Below are positions 38,432 through 49,119 of a stretch of 64,000 nt of DNA, piece after piece. The translations under genes and the position numbers were made by a program. Below the pieces are notes generated by a model. The model worked only from the letters and a program-made list of their open reading frames with translations, had not been told where the DNA came from and did no database searches. Source of the DNA: Phytohabitans rumicis (GTDB lineage Bacteria > Actinomycetota > Actinomycetes > Mycobacteriales > Micromonosporaceae). Position 1 is the stretch's first letter; each line of letters starts with the position of its first letter. The DNA is taken from assembly GCF_011764445.1 (NCBI RefSeq), contig NZ_BLPG01000001.1, positions 6,217,001 through 6,281,000 on the forward strand, written 5' to 3'.

Positions 38432-40311
38432 AGCGGTTTTCGAGGCTGTCGTGGATCGCGCTCGCCGTACTCCTGGCGATCATCGTCGTCGCGCTGCTCG
38501 CACCGTGGATCGCGCCGCACTCGCCGTACACCCAAGAAGCCGCCGGCGGCGCTCCCTCGGCCGACCACTGGATGGGCTTGGACAGCGCGAACCGCGACAT
38601 CCTCAGCCGGCTGCTGCACGGCGCGCGCTGGTCTTTGATCATCGGGCTGGGCGCCACCGCGCTCGCGCTGGTCGTGGGGTCGGCCGTGGGCGCGATCGCG
38701 GCCGCGTCGCCCAAGTGGGTCGACGAGGGGATGATGCGGATCCTCGACGTCGTCATGGCGTTCCCCGGGATCGCGCTGGCCGCGGTGCTGGTGGCGGTCT
38801 TCGGCGGCGGCATCCAGGTGCTGGTGTTCGCGATCGCCTTCCTCTACACGCCGCCGGTGGCCCGGGTGGTACGCGCGAACGTGCTGTCCCAGTACGGCGA
38901 GGACTACGTGGCCGCCGAGAAGACGATCGGCGCGCGCACCTGGCACATCCTGGTCAAGCACGTGGCCATCAACTGCGCGGCCCCGGTGCTGGTCTTCTGC
39001 ACGGTGATGGTGGCGGACGCGATCGTGTTCGAGGCGTCGCTGTCGTTCATCGGCGCCGGCGTGCGCCCGCCCAACCCGTCCTGGGGCAGCGTCATCGCGG
39101 ACGGCAAGAACCTGGTGCTGCTCGGCGGCTGGTGGGCCACGGTCTTCCCGGGCCTGCTGATCCTCGTCACCGTGCTGTCGCTGAACATCCTGGCCGAGGG
39201 GATCGCGGACGCCTGGGCGGCGCCCGCATCCCGGCGGCCCGACCCGCGAGTGCGGTCCGAGGACCGGATCGAGGCCGGGCCGCCCGTGTCGGTGGACCTA
39301 CCGGGGCTCGCCGAGGCCGCGCAACGGCTTGCGGAGAGGGCCCGGCCGCTCCCGTCCGGCGCACCCGTGCTCGCTGTCAAGGACCTCTCCATCAGCTTCG
39401 AGAACCGGCACAACGGCGTGGACATCGTGGACGGCATCTCGTTCGAGGTACGCCCCGGCGAGGTGCTCGGGCTGGTCGGCGAGTCAGGATGCGGCAAGTC
39501 GCTCACCGCGCTGACCATCATGGGCCTGCAACCGCGCGGCGCCACGGTGCGCGGGGAGATCCGCTTCGATGGCCAAGACCTGCTGACCCTGTCCGCGAAG
39601 GCGCGGCGCCGGCTCCTCGGCCACGACATGGCGATGGTCTACCAGGACGCACTGTCCTCTTTGAACCCCGCCATGACGATCCGGGCCCAGTTGAAGCAGG
39701 TGGTCCGGCGCGGTGGCCGGCGTACGGCGACCGAACTGCTGGAGATGGTGGGCCTGGACCCGGCGCGCACGCTCTCGTCGTACCCGCATGAGCTGTCCGG
39801 CGGGCAGCGGCAGCGGGTGCTCATCGCGATGGCCCTGTCCCGCAACCCCAAGCTGATCGTCGCCGACGAGCCGACCACCGCGCTCGACGTGACCGTGCAG
39901 GCGCAGGTGATCGAACTGCTGCTGCGGCTGCGCGAGGAGTTGGGGTTCGCGCTCATCCTGGTCTCGCACGACCTGGCCCTGGTGTCCGACGTGACCGACC
40001 GGGTCGCGGTGATGTACGGCGGCCAGATCGTGGAGACGGGCGTCACCGCGTCGCTCGTCGGCTCGCCGGCCCACCACTACACCCGCGGCCTGCTCGGGGC
40101 CGTGCTGTCGCTGGAGTCAGCGGCGCCGCGGCTCACCCAGATCCGCGGCGTGGTGCCGTCGCCGGCCGACTTCCCGGCCGGCTGCCGCTTCGCGGACCGC
40201 TGTCCGATGGCGACGGATGTCTGCCGTAGCGCGGCTCCACCCTTGGCCGGCGAGCTTCTTCATGAGGTGGCCTGCCACCACCCGGCGACCGAGCTGGTAG
40301 GTGCGGCATGA
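38428..40311 (+). CDS. Fused ABC permease (DppC) - ATPase (DppD)
   Basis: 627 aa single polypeptide. Residues 1-~265: DppC-type permease with six helices (FSRLSWIALAVLLAIIVVALLAPWIAP; GLDSANRDILSRLLHGARWSL; EASLSFIGAGVRPPNPSWGSVI). A ~45-residue linker follows (PASRRPDPRVRSEDRIEAGPP...). Residues ~310-627: ATPase with Walker A GESGCGKSLTALT, Q-loop MVYQDALSSLNPAMT, signature LSGGQRQRVLIAMAL, Walker B LIVADEPTTALD and the oligopeptide-type Cys-bearing tail CRFADRCPMATDVC. The reading frame is continuous with no internal ribosome site, so the fusion is real. The same fusion is found in the corynebacterial sialic-acid importer, as I recall. ATGA overlaps on both sides. Confidence 0.93.
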   Translation: MKRFSRLSWIALAVLLAIIVVALLAPWIAPHSPYTQEAAGGAPSADHWMGLDSANRDILSRLLHGARWSLIIGLGATALALVVGSAVGAIAAASPKWVDEGMMRILDVVMAFPGIALAAVLVAVFGGGIQVLVFAIAFLYTPPVARVVRANVLSQYGEDYVAAEKTIGARTWHILVKHVAINCAAPVLVFCTVMVADAIVFEASLSFIGAGVRPPNPSWGSVIADGKNLVLLGGWWATVFPGLLILVTVLSLNILAEGIADAWAAPASRRPDPRVRSEDRIEAGPPVSVDLPGLAEAAQRLAERARPLPSGAPVLAVKDLSISFENRHNGVDIVDGISFEVRPGEVLGLVGESGCGKSLTALTIMGLQPRGATVRGEIRFDGQDLLTLSAKARRRLLGHDMAMVYQDALSSLNPAMTIRAQLKQVVRRGGRRTATELLEMVGLDPARTLSSYPHELSGGQRQRVLIAMALSRNPKLIVADEPTTALDVTVQAQVIELLLRLREELGFALILVSHDLALVSDVTDRVAVMYGGQIVETGVTASLVGSPAHHYTRGLLGAVLSLESAAPRLTQIRGVVPSPADFPAGCRFADRCPMATDVCRSAAPPLAGELLHEVACHHPATELVGAA

Positions 40312-41321
40312 GCGAGCGCGTCCTCATCGAACTGTCCGATGTGCACGTGGTGCACAAGGCACGCTCCGGTGGGCTCTTCCGGCGCGACCGCGTGTACGCG
40401 CTCACCGGCGCGAGCCTGTCCATCGCCCGCGGCGAGACGGTCGGCATCGTCGGCGAGTCCGGGTGTGGCAAGACCACGCTCGCGAAGGTCCTCGTGGGAC
40501 TCCAGCGGCCGACGGCCGGCACGGTCACCTTCGACGGGCAGGACATCGCCTCCCTTCCGGACTTCCCCCGCCGCCGCCTGATTGGCGCCAGCGTCGGGAT
40601 GATCTTCCAGGATCCGTCCACCGCGCTGAACCGCCGGCTGCCCGTACGGCAGGTGCTGCGGGACCCGCTCGACGTGCATCGGCGCGGTACGCCCCGGCAG
40701 CGGGAGGACCGGGTACGCGAGCTGATCGCCCAGGTCGGCCTGCCGGCCAGCGCCGCCGACCTGCTCCCCGGGCAGCTCTCCGGCGGGCAGCGGCAACGCG
40801 TGGCGATCGCCCGCGCGCTGGCGCTGGAGCCGGATCTGCTGGTCGCCGACGAGCCCACCAGCGCGCTCGACGTGTCGGTGCGGGCGCAGATCCTCAACCT
40901 GTTGCTGGACCTGAAGGAGCAGCTCGGGCTGGCGCTGGTCTTCGTCTCGCACGACATCCAGACGGTGCGGCGGATGAGTGACCGCGTCATCACGATGTAC
41001 CTCGGCCGGATCGTCGAGGAGACGCCGGCACACGCGGTGCCGCACCAGGCGCGGCACCCGTACACCCGGGCACTCTTCTCGGCCACGCCGGGGCTGCTGC
41101 ACCCGATCGACCCGATCCCGCTGGTGGGCCCGGTGCCGTCGGCGACCCGGCCGCCCAGTGGTTGTCCCTTTAGGACCCGCTGCTGGCGGGCCGACGACGT
41201 GTGCGCGACGGAGATGCCCGCGCCAGGAGCGGTCCGCTGTTACCACCCGGTGGTCGAGGGGGCCACCGACCGCGAGTTGATCGACGAGGCTGTTGTCGCG
41301 TCCGGTTTGGAGAGTTCATGA
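40308..41321 (+). CDS. ABC importer ATPase, DppF type
   Basis: 337 aa. Second nucleotide-binding subunit: Walker A GESGCGKTTLAKVL, Q-loop MIFQDPSTALNRRLPVRQVL, signature LSGGQRQRVAIARAL, Walker B LLVADEPTSALD, H-loop FVSHDIQTVRRMSDRV and the C-terminal oligopeptide/dipeptide extension with CPFRTRCWRADDVC. The heterodimer with the ATPase half of the upstream fusion would power import. Overlaps its neighbours by ATGA at both ends. Confidence 0.95.
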   Translation: MSERVLIELSDVHVVHKARSGGLFRRDRVYALTGASLSIARGETVGIVGESGCGKTTLAKVLVGLQRPTAGTVTFDGQDIASLPDFPRRRLIGASVGMIFQDPSTALNRRLPVRQVLRDPLDVHRRGTPRQREDRVRELIAQVGLPASAADLLPGQLSGGQRQRVAIARALALEPDLLVADEPTSALDVSVRAQILNLLLDLKEQLGLALVFVSHDIQTVRRMSDRVITMYLGRIVEETPAHAVPHQARHPYTRALFSATPGLLHPIDPIPLVGPVPSATRPPSGCPFRTRCWRADDVCATEMPAPGAVRCYHPVVEGATDRELIDEAVVASGLESS

Positions 41322-42247
41322 CCAACACCGCCCTCACCGGCGTCATCCCACCGGTGTGTACGCCGCTGACCCCGTCGTACGAGGTCGACACCGGCTCGCT
41401 GACCCGGCTGGTGGACCACCTCGTGGCGGGCGGCGTGGACGCGCTCTTCCTGCTGGGCTCCACCTCCGAGGTGGCGTTCCTGCCGGACCGGCACCGGAAG
41501 GTCGTACTGGACACTGTGGTCGGTCACGTGGCCGGGCAGGTGCCGGTGCTCGCCGGCGTCATCGACATGACCACGCCGCGGGTGCTGGACCACGTGGACA
41601 CCGCGGTCGCGGCGGGCGTGGACGCGATCGTGGCGACCGCACCGTTCTACGCCCGCACCCATCCGGCCGAGATCCGGGCCCACTTCCGGGCCATCGCGGC
41701 ACGCGCCGGCCGGCCGCTCTACGCGTACGACCTGCCCGTGTCGGTGCACACCAAGCTCGGCACGGACCTGGTGCTCGACCTGGCCGCCGAGGGTGTGCTG
41801 GCCGGCGTCAAGGACTCCAGCGGCGACGACGGCGGGTTGCGCGCCGTCATCCTCGGCCGGCGGGAGCGGGCCGACATCGCGGACTTCAGCGTTCTCACCG
41901 GATCGGAGTTGACCGTGGACTCAGCACTGTGGATGGGCGCCAGCGGCGTCGTGCCCGGACTGGGCAATGTGGACCCGCATGGCTACGTACGGCTGGTGCG
42001 GGCGGCCCGCGCCGGTGACTGGGCCGCCGCCCGCGCCGAGCAGGAACGGCTGTTCCACCTCTTCGAGTTGGTGACCGTGGGCGGCACCCGGATGGGTGGC
42101 AGCTCGTCCGCCCTGGGTGCGTTCAAGGCGGCGCTGCACCTGCGCGGCGTCATCGACCACCCGACCACCGCACCGCCGCAGATACCGCTCGACGAGGACG
42201 AGACCGCCCGGGTGGGCAAGTACCTGGCGGCGGGAGGGCTGATCTGA
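41318..42247 (+). CDS. nanA: DapA/NanA-family lyase, probable N-acetylneuraminate lyase
   Basis: 309 aa. TIM-barrel class I aldolase: GVIPPVCTPLTPSYEVD, the pyruvate carboxylate-binding motif GSTSEVAFL, active-site Tyr in RPLYAYDLPVSVH, Schiff-base Lys in LAGVKDSSGDDGG, and GASGVVPGLGNV. In this superfamily members act as dihydrodipicolinate synthases, sialic-acid lyases or sugar-acid aldolases, and motifs alone do not separate them. Placement between a peptide-class importer and a sialidase, with ATGA/TGATG overlaps, favours splitting N-acetylneuraminate into ManNAc and pyruvate. The housekeeping dapA would be elsewhere. Confidence 0.85.
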   Translation: MTNTALTGVIPPVCTPLTPSYEVDTGSLTRLVDHLVAGGVDALFLLGSTSEVAFLPDRHRKVVLDTVVGHVAGQVPVLAGVIDMTTPRVLDHVDTAVAAGVDAIVATAPFYARTHPAEIRAHFRAIAARAGRPLYAYDLPVSVHTKLGTDLVLDLAAEGVLAGVKDSSGDDGGLRAVILGRRERADIADFSVLTGSELTVDSALWMGASGVVPGLGNVDPHGYVRLVRAARAGDWAAARAEQERLFHLFELVTVGGTRMGGSSSALGAFKAALHLRGVIDHPTTAPPQIPLDEDETARVGKYLAAGGLI

Positions 42248-44068
42248 TGCGCGCGCTCGCCGCCCTCCTGCTGCTGGTCAACCCGGTCCCGGCTACCTCA
42301 CCGGCGTCCTTCGCGGACGAACCGGCGCCGTTCGTCGACGAACAGGTCATCTACCAGCAGCGCACCTTCGGGTACGCCTGCTTCCGGATCCCCGCGGTGG
42401 TACGGGCCACGGACGGCACGGTCCTGGCCTTTGCCGAGGGCGGGTCAAGGACTGCGGCGACGACGAGGACATCGACCTCGTGCTGCGCCGCTCCACCGAC
42501 GGCGGCCGTACGTGGGGCCCGCTACAGGTGGTCTCCGAAGGCAACGGCAGCACGCACGGCAACCCGGTGCCCATTGTGGACCGGCGGACCGGGCGGGTGG
42601 TCGTGGTGACCACGCACAATGGGCCGGCGCCCTGCCCCAACGGGTGCGACCGCGACCCGTACGTCCAGGTGAGCGACGACAACGGGGCGACCTGGTCGGC
42701 GCCGCGCGAACTGACCGAGGCGAAGCGTCCGGAGTGGAACTTCTGGTACGCCACCGGCCCGATGCACGGCATCCAGCTCACCCGCGGCAAGCACGCCGGC
42801 CGGCTGGTCGTCGGCGCGAGCTTCGAGAGCTACGACGGTGTCGGCAAGCACGTTTACGGCACGCACCTGCTCTACAGCGACGACGCCGGTGAGACGTGGC
42901 ACATCGGTGCGGAGACGTTCCGCGACGACGGTGGCGTCATCGCGCAGGAGGTCACCGTCGTCGAGCTGAAGGACGGCCGGATCTACGCGCTGGCCCGGGA
43001 GCGGGGCACCGAGCCGGGCAGCCGGGCGTACGCGATCAGCAGTGACGGCGGCGCGACGTTCGACAAGCCGTTCCGGACGTTGCCCAAGCTGGCCATGCCG
43101 GACGTGCAGGGCTCGCTGCTGCGCTTCGACTCCGGGCGGATCCTCTTCTCCGCGCCGGCCCATCCGGCCGCCCGCGAGGTGGCGAGCATCCGGTCCTCGT
43201 ACGACGAGGGGCGCAGCTGGGAGACGTGGCAGCAGGGGAAGGTCTTCTACTGGGGGCGACGGCCTACTCGGACATGGTGCGGCTGGACGGCGACGAGGCC
43301 GCGCTGTACTACGAGGCCGGCGTGTCCACGCCGTACGAGAGCATCCGCTGGGCCCGCTTCAACGAGGCGTACCTGGACACCCCGAACGGGACGCCGCCGG
43401 GCATCCCGGCGCCGCCGGAGCCGGGGCCGACGACGCCGGACGCGTCGCCGTACCGGAACGAGGCGTACGTCCGGGGCGGGGCGGCCACCACGGACGGTCG
43501 ATACGGCGAGGGCCTGGCTCTGGACGGGGTGGACGACCGGGTGGAGGTGCCGTTCGACCGCTCGATCGACCTCGGCGCCGACGACTTCACGCTCACCGCC
43601 TGGATCCGATACGCGGAGACCACGAAGCAGGGCGCGATCCTGTGGGCGTACCGGATGGGGTCCGGCACCACGCCGCAGGTGTGGCTGCGGGCCGAGCCGG
43701 CGAGCAACCGGATCCGGGCGCTGATGGTGGTCGACCGGTTCACGGTCACCGTGGCCTCGACCGGGTCGTACAACGACGGCGCGTGGCACCACGTCGCGCT
43801 GCGCCGGGCGGCCGGCCGGCTGGCCCTGCTGGTCGACGGCGTCGAGGTGGCCGGCGCGGTGGCGCCGCCGGGCTCGGTGACGGCCGGCAAGGAGTTCGGC
43901 GTGCAGGGCATCCACATCGGACAGCGGGTGGACGGCGCCGACCGGTTCCGCGGCTCGCTGGACGAGGTGCGCGTCTACCGCCGGGCGCTGTCGGACGCCG
44001 AGTTGGGCCTCATCCGCGAGTGGAACGCCCCGGTCGGTGGGCGGCTGGGGCTCCGGCTGCCGTTCTAG
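42247..44068 (+). CDS. nanH: Secreted GH33 sialidase with C-terminal LamG domain (two frameshifts)
   Basis: About 607 aa after restoring a G in each of two runs (42438-42440: AFAEG|RVKDCGDDEDIDLVLRRS; 43252-43256: GKVFYWG|ATAYSDMVRL). N-terminal Sec signal peptide, then a six-bladed propeller with the F/Y-R-I-P motif (YACFRIPAVV) and repeated Asp boxes S-x-D-x-G-x-T-W: STDGGRTW, SDDNGATW, SDDAGETW, SSDGGATF. The nucleophile region and Arg triad positions (RRSTDGG, RLDGDEAALYYEAG) are in place. Residues ~410-600 form a concanavalin-A-like LamG/LamG3 jelly roll (GLALDGVDDRVEVPFDRSIDLG; DGAWHHVALRR), probably carbohydrate-binding. Removes terminal sialic acids outside the cell for the operon's importer. 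Start overlaps nanA by 1 nt. Confidence 0.88.
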
Positions 44069-44110
44069 CGGTGCTGTTGCTGCCGCGGCTGCCGGTCAGG
44101 CGGCCGCGGC

Positions 44111-44799
44111 TCAGCGGCCGCGCATCTGGCGGAAGGCGCCCTTCGGAGGGCGCATGTCCTTCGGGATGGCGCCCTTCGGCAGGCGGGCCGGGCGGACAGC
44201 GCGGTCAGCCGCTTGTCGAGCGCGTTGACGTCCTTGCCGGACAGGTTGCGGGGCAGGCGCATGAGCGTCATCCGGAGCTTGCGGATGGACAGCTCGTCCT
44301 CGCCCTGACCGACGACGTAGTCGTACAGCGGGGCGTTGCCGATGACCTTCGCCAGCCGCCGCTTCTCCTGGCCCAGCAGGCTGCGGACGCGCTGCGGGTT
44401 GCCCTCGGCCAGCAGGATCACGCCGGGGCGCCCGATCACCAGGTGCACCATGTCCATCTGGGTGGTCGAGCTCAGCGCCGGGGTCACCCGCCAGTCGCCG
44501 CGCATGTTCTCCAGGAGCTGTGCGGCCGCCCCGGGCTGGCCCTCCGCGGCGTTCATCATCGCGGCGTTGGAGCGTAGGTTGAGCACGATCAAGACGGCCA
44601 GCAAGGTGAGCAGGATGCCCACCGGCAGCCACAGCCAGCCCCAGGAGACGACCGCCACGAACGTGAGCGCGATCGGGATCAACACCGCCCCGGCGACCAG
44701 CGGAACGAACCACTTGTCGCGTTTGGCGGTGAACGAGAACACCATCCCGATCTGCTTCAGCCGCTGGCCGAATGAGACCTTCTCCTCGGGTTTTGCCAT
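44111..44799 (-). CDS. DUF4191 membrane protein (frameshift near C-terminus)
   Basis: About 229 aa. N-terminal cytosolic segment (MAKPEEKVSFGQRLKQIGMVFSFTAKRDKW), two hydrophobic helices (FVPLVAGAVLIPIALTFVAVVSW; WLWLPVGILLTLLAVLIVLNLR), then a long cytosolic domain (GQPGAAAQLLENMRGDWRVTPA; VIGRPGVILLAEG). DUF4191 is conserved throughout actinobacteria, next to lipA, and unstudied. One C is missing near 44188-44190, after which the true tail LPKGAIPKDMRPPKGAFRQMRGR lies in the other frame. ATG 44799. Confidence 0.87.
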
Positions 44800-44962
44800 G
44801 CCCCGCAGTCTAAGGGGTAAGTACCTTACGAGCCCGCGGCGGTCGTATGACCCCGGAGTAAGGACCCCGCAGGCGCAGAGATCGGGCATCGCACTCATGT
44901 GGCCGGGGACCTTCGCGCGGACAGTCAACGTCAGATCCGCTGTGTTCGCGAAGGAGCCCGCA

Positions 44963-45142
44963 ATGTACGTCGATGTTCACTCCGCCCTGACCCTGCATCA
45001 CCTGCGCAGCGAGGAACTGCACGCCGACGCCGAGCGGGTCCGCCTGGCCCGGGCCGTCGCACGCCACGGCGGCCGGCGCTGGTGGCCGCGGGGTGCGCGG
45101 CGGCACGGGGGCGCCGCCACCCGGGCCCCGGCCATGCCCTGA
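44963..45142 (+). CDS. Small conserved actinobacterial protein (59 aa)
   Basis: MYVDVHSALTLHHLRSEELH followed by ADAERVRLARAVARHGGRRW and an Arg/Ala/Gly-rich tail. A Shine-Dalgarno (AAGGAG) lies 8 bp before the ATG. Similar short proteins with an L-R-x-E-E-L-x-x-[ED]-A-x-x-x-R-L-A-R core helix occur in many actinobacteria; function unknown. It stands between divergent DUF4191 and the LAL regulator. Confidence 0.65.
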   Translation: MYVDVHSALTLHHLRSEELHADAERVRLARAVARHGGRRWWPRGARRHGGAATRAPAMP

Positions 45143-45199
45143 GGGGTACGTCGTTGGGCCGAGCGCTTAATCATTGAGGTTCTGTCGGAGGGTCGTGGC

Positions 45200-48091
45200 A
45201 TGCTCGATCTCGTGACCGCCCGCGCCAGCAGTTCCGTCCTCGTCGGCCGCGACGCCGACCTTGGCGCCCTGCGCGACGCCCTCAAGCGCGCGCGGGGCGA
45301 CGAGCCGACGACGGTGTTGCTCGGCGGCGAGGCCGGGATCGGCAAGACCCGGCTGGTCGAGGAGTTCCGGCGGCTGGCCGGGGGCGAGGGCGTGCGGGTG
45401 CTCACCGGCCAGTGCCTTGAGCTGGGCGAGGAAGGGCTGCCGTTCGCTCCGTTCGTCGCCGCGCTGCGCGACCTGCTCCGCCACGAGGGGCCGGGCGCGT
45501 TCGACGGGCACGAGCACGAGTTCGCCCGGCTCCTGCCCGAGCTGGGTCCGGCCGGGCCGGAAGGGCTGGTCGACGCCAACCGGGCCTACCTCTTCGAGCT
45601 GGTGTCCGGGCTCTTCGGGCGGCTGGCCAAGCAGCGTCCGCTGGTGCTGATCGTCGAAGACCTGCACTGGGCCGACAAGTCCACCCGTGACCTGATCGGT
45701 TTCCTGGTCCGCTCGGCCCGCACCGCCCAGGCGCTGCTGGTCTGCACGTACCGGTCGGACGAGCTGCACCGCGGGCACCCGCTGCGGTCGTTCCTCGCGG
45801 AGCTCGACCGGGCCCGCGGCGTGGAGCGGGTCGATCTCGACCGGCTCGACCGCGACGGCACCGCGGAGATGCTGACGGATCTGCTGGGTGAGGAGCCCCG
45901 GCCGAAGCTTGTCGACAACGTCCACGACCGGGCCCAGGGCAACCCGTTCTTCGTCGAGGAGCTGGCCGCCACCACCGGCCCGGAGGGCTGCTCCGACCTG
46001 CCCGGCACCCTGCGCGACCTGCTGCTCGCCCGGGTCGACCGGCTGCCCGACCAGGCCCAGCGGGTGCTGCGGATCGCGGCTGCCGGCGGCACCCGGATCG
46101 GCCACGACCTGCTCGCCGAGGTCGCCGACGTGCCCGACGCGGCGCTGGAGGACGCGCTCCGTACGGCGGTCGCCGCCCAGCTCGTGGTGGCCGACTACGA
46201 GGGCGGCTACGAGTTCCGGCACGCCCTGGTGCGTGAGGCCGTCCACGAGGACTCGCTGCCCGGCGAGCGCGCCCGGCTGCACGCCCGCTACGCGGCGGCG
46301 ATCGAGGCCCGACCGCAGCTCGTCGGCGCCGAGCGCGCGCCCGCGGAGATCGCCCACCACTGGTTCTCGGCGCACGACCACCCCAAGGCGCTCACCTCGG
46401 CCGCCCTCGCGGCCACGGCGGCCGCCAAGCGCTACGCGTACGCGGAGCAGAGCCGGCTCCTCGAGCGCGTCCTGGAGCTGTGGGAGCAGGTCCCCGACGC
46501 GGCCGAGCGCCTGGGCATGGACCATCTCGCCCTGGTGGAGCAGACGGTCTTCGCGGCGTACGTGGCGGGCGACTACCACCGCGCGATGAGCCTGACCCGG
46601 GCCGCGCTGGCCGAGGTCGACAAGGCCGCCGAGCCGCTGCGGGCGGCAAAGCTGCTGGAGGGGCGGGGCAAGCTGATCCGCCTGCTCGGCAAGAGCGACG
46701 GCGTGGCCGAGCTGCGCCAGGCGTACGAGCTGGTCCGCGACCTGCCGGAGGAGCCCGACCGGGTGCAGTTGCTCGCCGACATCGCCAGCCACCTCGGGCG
46801 GATCGACCTGGAAGAAGGCGCACGGATCGCCCGCGAGGCGATGGCCGGCGCCGAGGCCCTGGGCGACGCGGGGGCGTGGGCGACCGCCACGCTCACATTC
46901 GGCCGGGTGTGCAGCCGGCAGATCTCCGTCGAGGCCGGCATCGCCGAGATGCGCCGGGCCGAGGAGATCGCGCGGTCGGCCGGCGAGCACGACCGCCTGG
47001 TCCACTGCCTGGTCAACATCTCCGACGCGCTGTTCGAGATCGGCGACTACGCCGAGTCGGCCCGGGTCGCCGGCGAGGGCACGCTGGAGGCCAAGCGGAT
47101 CGGCATCAGCCGCTCCAAGGGCGCGTTCGTGCTGTCCAACCAGGCCGAGGCGCTGGTGGCGCTGGGTCGGTGGGACGAGGCCGACGCGCTCTCCGCCGAG
47201 ACCGCCCGGATCGACCCGCCCGGCACGCTGGGCCTGCACTGGCTGCTGATCCGTTCGCGGCTCCGGCTCGCCCGTGCCCATCCCGGCGCCGGCGAGCTGA
47301 TCGCCCGGGCGTTGAGCTTCCAGGGCCGCGCCTACCTCGACCCGCAGCTCGCGATCCCACTGCACGAGCTGCGGATCCTGGCGGCGCTGGCGGCAAGTGA
47401 TCGCGGTGGCGCGGTGGAGGCCGCGGAGGCGGCGCTCGCCGTGGACGGGGTCGCCGACTACCAGCGGTACGCGTGGCCGCTGCTGCTCGCCGCCGCCCAG
47501 GCCGCTACCGTCGCGGGCCACCAGTCGCTGGCCGACCATGTGCGGATCACGGCCGGCACGCTCAAGGCGACCTACCCGGCGGAGCTGGCCTACGCCGCCC
47601 AGGTGCGAGCCGCGCTGGCGACCGGGCCCGAGGCGCTGCCGGCGTGGCGCGAAGCCGTGGCCGCGTGGCGCGCCGACGGCCAGCCGTACGCGTTGGCCCT
47701 GGCCCTGCTGGGGCTCGCGCAGGCCGCCGCCGCGGCGGGCGACCGGGCCGGCGCGGGCGAGGCGGTCGAGGAGTGCGGTTGCATCGCCGCCGACCTGGAA
47801 GCCGCGCCGCTGCGGGAGGATCTGGCCACGCTGGCCCGCCGCGTCGGGCTGCGGCTGTCCAGCCGTTCGATGCCGGCCGAGCCGGAGCTGCTCACGGTCC
47901 GTGAGCAGGAGGTGCTGCGGTTGGTCGCCGACGGCCTCAGCAACCGGCGGATCGCGGAGCAGCTCTACATCTCACCCAAGACGGCGAGCGTGCACGTGTC
48001 CCGGATCATCGCCAAGCTGGAAGTGGCCAACCGGGTCGAGGCGGCCGCGGTGGCCCGCCGGTTGGGCCTGCTCGACGGCGGCGGGGCCTAA
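45200..48091 (+). CDS. LAL-type LuxR-family ATPase regulator
   Basis: 963 aa, large ATP-binding regulator of the LuxR family. AAA-type P-loop NTPase at the N-terminus: Walker [18 protein letters not shown] (residues ~40-56), Walker [15 protein letters not shown], sensor [14 protein letters not shown]. The middle ~550 residues are helical tetratricopeptide-like repeats. The C-terminal LuxR-type HTH is unmistakable: [43 protein letters not shown] proteins often regulate sugar use or secondary metabolism; the target here is unknown. ATG 45200 (RBS GGAGGG). Its stop overlaps the lipA stop by 4 bp (convergent). Confidence 0.92.
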   Translation: MLDLVTARASSSVLVGRDADLGALRDALKRARGDEPTTVLLGGEAGIGKTRLVEEFRRLAGGEGVRVLTGQCLELGEEGLPFAPFVAALRDLLRHEGPGAFDGHEHEFARLLPELGPAGPEGLVDANRAYLFELVSGLFGRLAKQRPLVLIVEDLHWADKSTRDLIGFLVRSARTAQALLVCTYRSDELHRGHPLRSFLAELDRARGVERVDLDRLDRDGTAEMLTDLLGEEPRPKLVDNVHDRAQGNPFFVEELAATTGPEGCSDLPGTLRDLLLARVDRLPDQAQRVLRIAAAGGTRIGHDLLAEVADVPDAALEDALRTAVAAQLVVADYEGGYEFRHALVREAVHEDSLPGERARLHARYAAAIEARPQLVGAERAPAEIAHHWFSAHDHPKALTSAALAATAAAKRYAYAEQSRLLERVLELWEQVPDAAERLGMDHLALVEQTVFAAYVAGDYHRAMSLTRAALAEVDKAAEPLRAAKLLEGRGKLIRLLGKSDGVAELRQAYELVRDLPEEPDRVQLLADIASHLGRIDLEEGARIAREAMAGAEALGDAGAWATATLTFGRVCSRQISVEAGIAEMRRAEEIARSAGEHDRLVHCLVNISDALFEIGDYAESARVAGEGTLEAKRIGISRSKGAFVLSNQAEALVALGRWDEADALSAETARIDPPGTLGLHWLLIRSRLRLARAHPGAGELIARALSFQGRAYLDPQLAIPLHELRILAALAASDRGGAVEAAEAALAVDGVADYQRYAWPLLLAAAQAATVAGHQSLADHVRITAGTLKATYPAELAYAAQVRAALATGPEALPAWREAVAAWRADGQPYALALALLGLAQAAAAAGDRAGAGEAVEECGCIAADLEAAPLREDLATLARRVGLRLSSRSMPAEPELLTVREQEVLRLVADGLSNRRIAEQLYISPKTASVHVSRIIAKLEVANRVEAAAVARRLGLLDGGGA

Positions 48092-49014
48092 GCCTCGCGG
48101 GCGGCCAGCGCCTGCTGGTAGAGCCGCCCGGCGCGGTACGACGAGCGCACGAGCGGCCCGCTCATCACCCCGGCGAAGCCGATCTGCTCGGCCTCCTCCT
48201 TGAACTCCACGAACTCCTCCGGCTTGACCCAGCGCTCCACCGGGTGGTGCCGCGGGGTCGGCCGCAGGTACTGCGTGATCGTGATCAGCTCGCAGCCGGC
48301 CGCGTGCAGGTCGCGCAGCGCCTGGGACACCTCGTGCCGCTCCTCGCCCAGGCCGAGGATGAGGTTGGACTTGGTGACCAGCCCGGCGGCCCGAGCCTGG
48401 GTCAGCACGTCGAGCGAGCGCTCGTAGCGGAACGCCGGCCGGATCCGCTTGAAGATCCGCGGCACCGTCTCGACGTTGTGGGCCAGGACCTCGGGCTGGG
48501 CGTCGAAGACCTCGCCGAGCTGCACCGGGTCGCCGTTGAAGTCCGGGATCAGCAGCTCGACGCCGCACCCGTGCTGGAGCTTGTGGATCTGCCGCACGGT
48601 CTCCGCGTACAGCCAGGCGCCGCCGTCCGGCAGGTCGTCGCGGGCGACGCCGGTCACGGTCGCGTAACGCAGGCCCATCGTGGCCACCGACTCGCCCACC
48701 CGGCGCGGCTCGTCGGCGTCGAACTCGGCCGGCTTTCCGGTGTCGATCTGGCAGAAGTCACACCGTCGCGTGCATTGGTCGCCGCCGATGAGGAACGTGG
48801 CCTCGCGGTCCTCCCAGCACTCGTAGATGTTGGGACAGCCGGCCTCCTGGCACACCGTGTGCAGGCCCTCGCGTTGGACCAGGCCGCGCAGCTCGGTGTA
48901 CTCCGGGCCCATCTTGGCCTTGACCTTGATCCACGGCGGCTTGCGCTCGATCGGCGTCTCCGCGTTGCGCGCCTCAATGCGCAGCAAGCGCCGTCCCTCG
49001 GGAGCGATGGTCAC
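48088..49014 (-). CDS. lipA: Lipoyl synthase
   Basis: 308 aa, GTG start. Radical-SAM enzyme inserting two sulfurs into octanoylated lipoyl domains. Two clusters are visible: auxiliary cluster Cys set in [15 protein letters not shown], and the SAM-binding [15 protein letters not shown] (C-x3-C-x2-C). Other blocks: [79 protein letters not shown] start further upstream (49053) is open, but [17 protein letters not shown] aligns with known LipA N-termini. Works with LipB, 2.1 kb away. Probable substrates include SucB in this window. Confidence 0.96.
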   Translation of the reverse strand: MTIAPEGRRLLRIEARNAETPIERKPPWIKVKAKMGPEYTELRGLVQREGLHTVCQEAGCPNIYECWEDREATFLIGGDQCTRRCDFCQIDTGKPAEFDADEPRRVGESVATMGLRYATVTGVARDDLPDGGAWLYAETVRQIHKLQHGCGVELLIPDFNGDPVQLGEVFDAQPEVLAHNVETVPRIFKRIRPAFRYERSLDVLTQARAAGLVTKSNLILGLGEERHEVSQALRDLHAAGCELITITQYLRPTPRHHPVERWVKPEEFVEFKEEAEQIGFAGVMSGPLVRSSYRAGRLYQQALAAREA

Positions 49015-49119
49015 GGATCCGAGCCTACGCTTACCGTGGTCACGCATGAACACTAGGCGACGAGCCTCACGCCAGGGTTAATGTGATGCCGGCCACCGAT
49101 ATTGCCTGATAGCGTCCGG

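Noticed and set aside
45167-47539. 790-aa antisense ORF over the LAL regulator
   Set aside because: Mirror of a gene with Walker and LuxR motifs; the antisense product is Gln/Arg/Val low-complexity.
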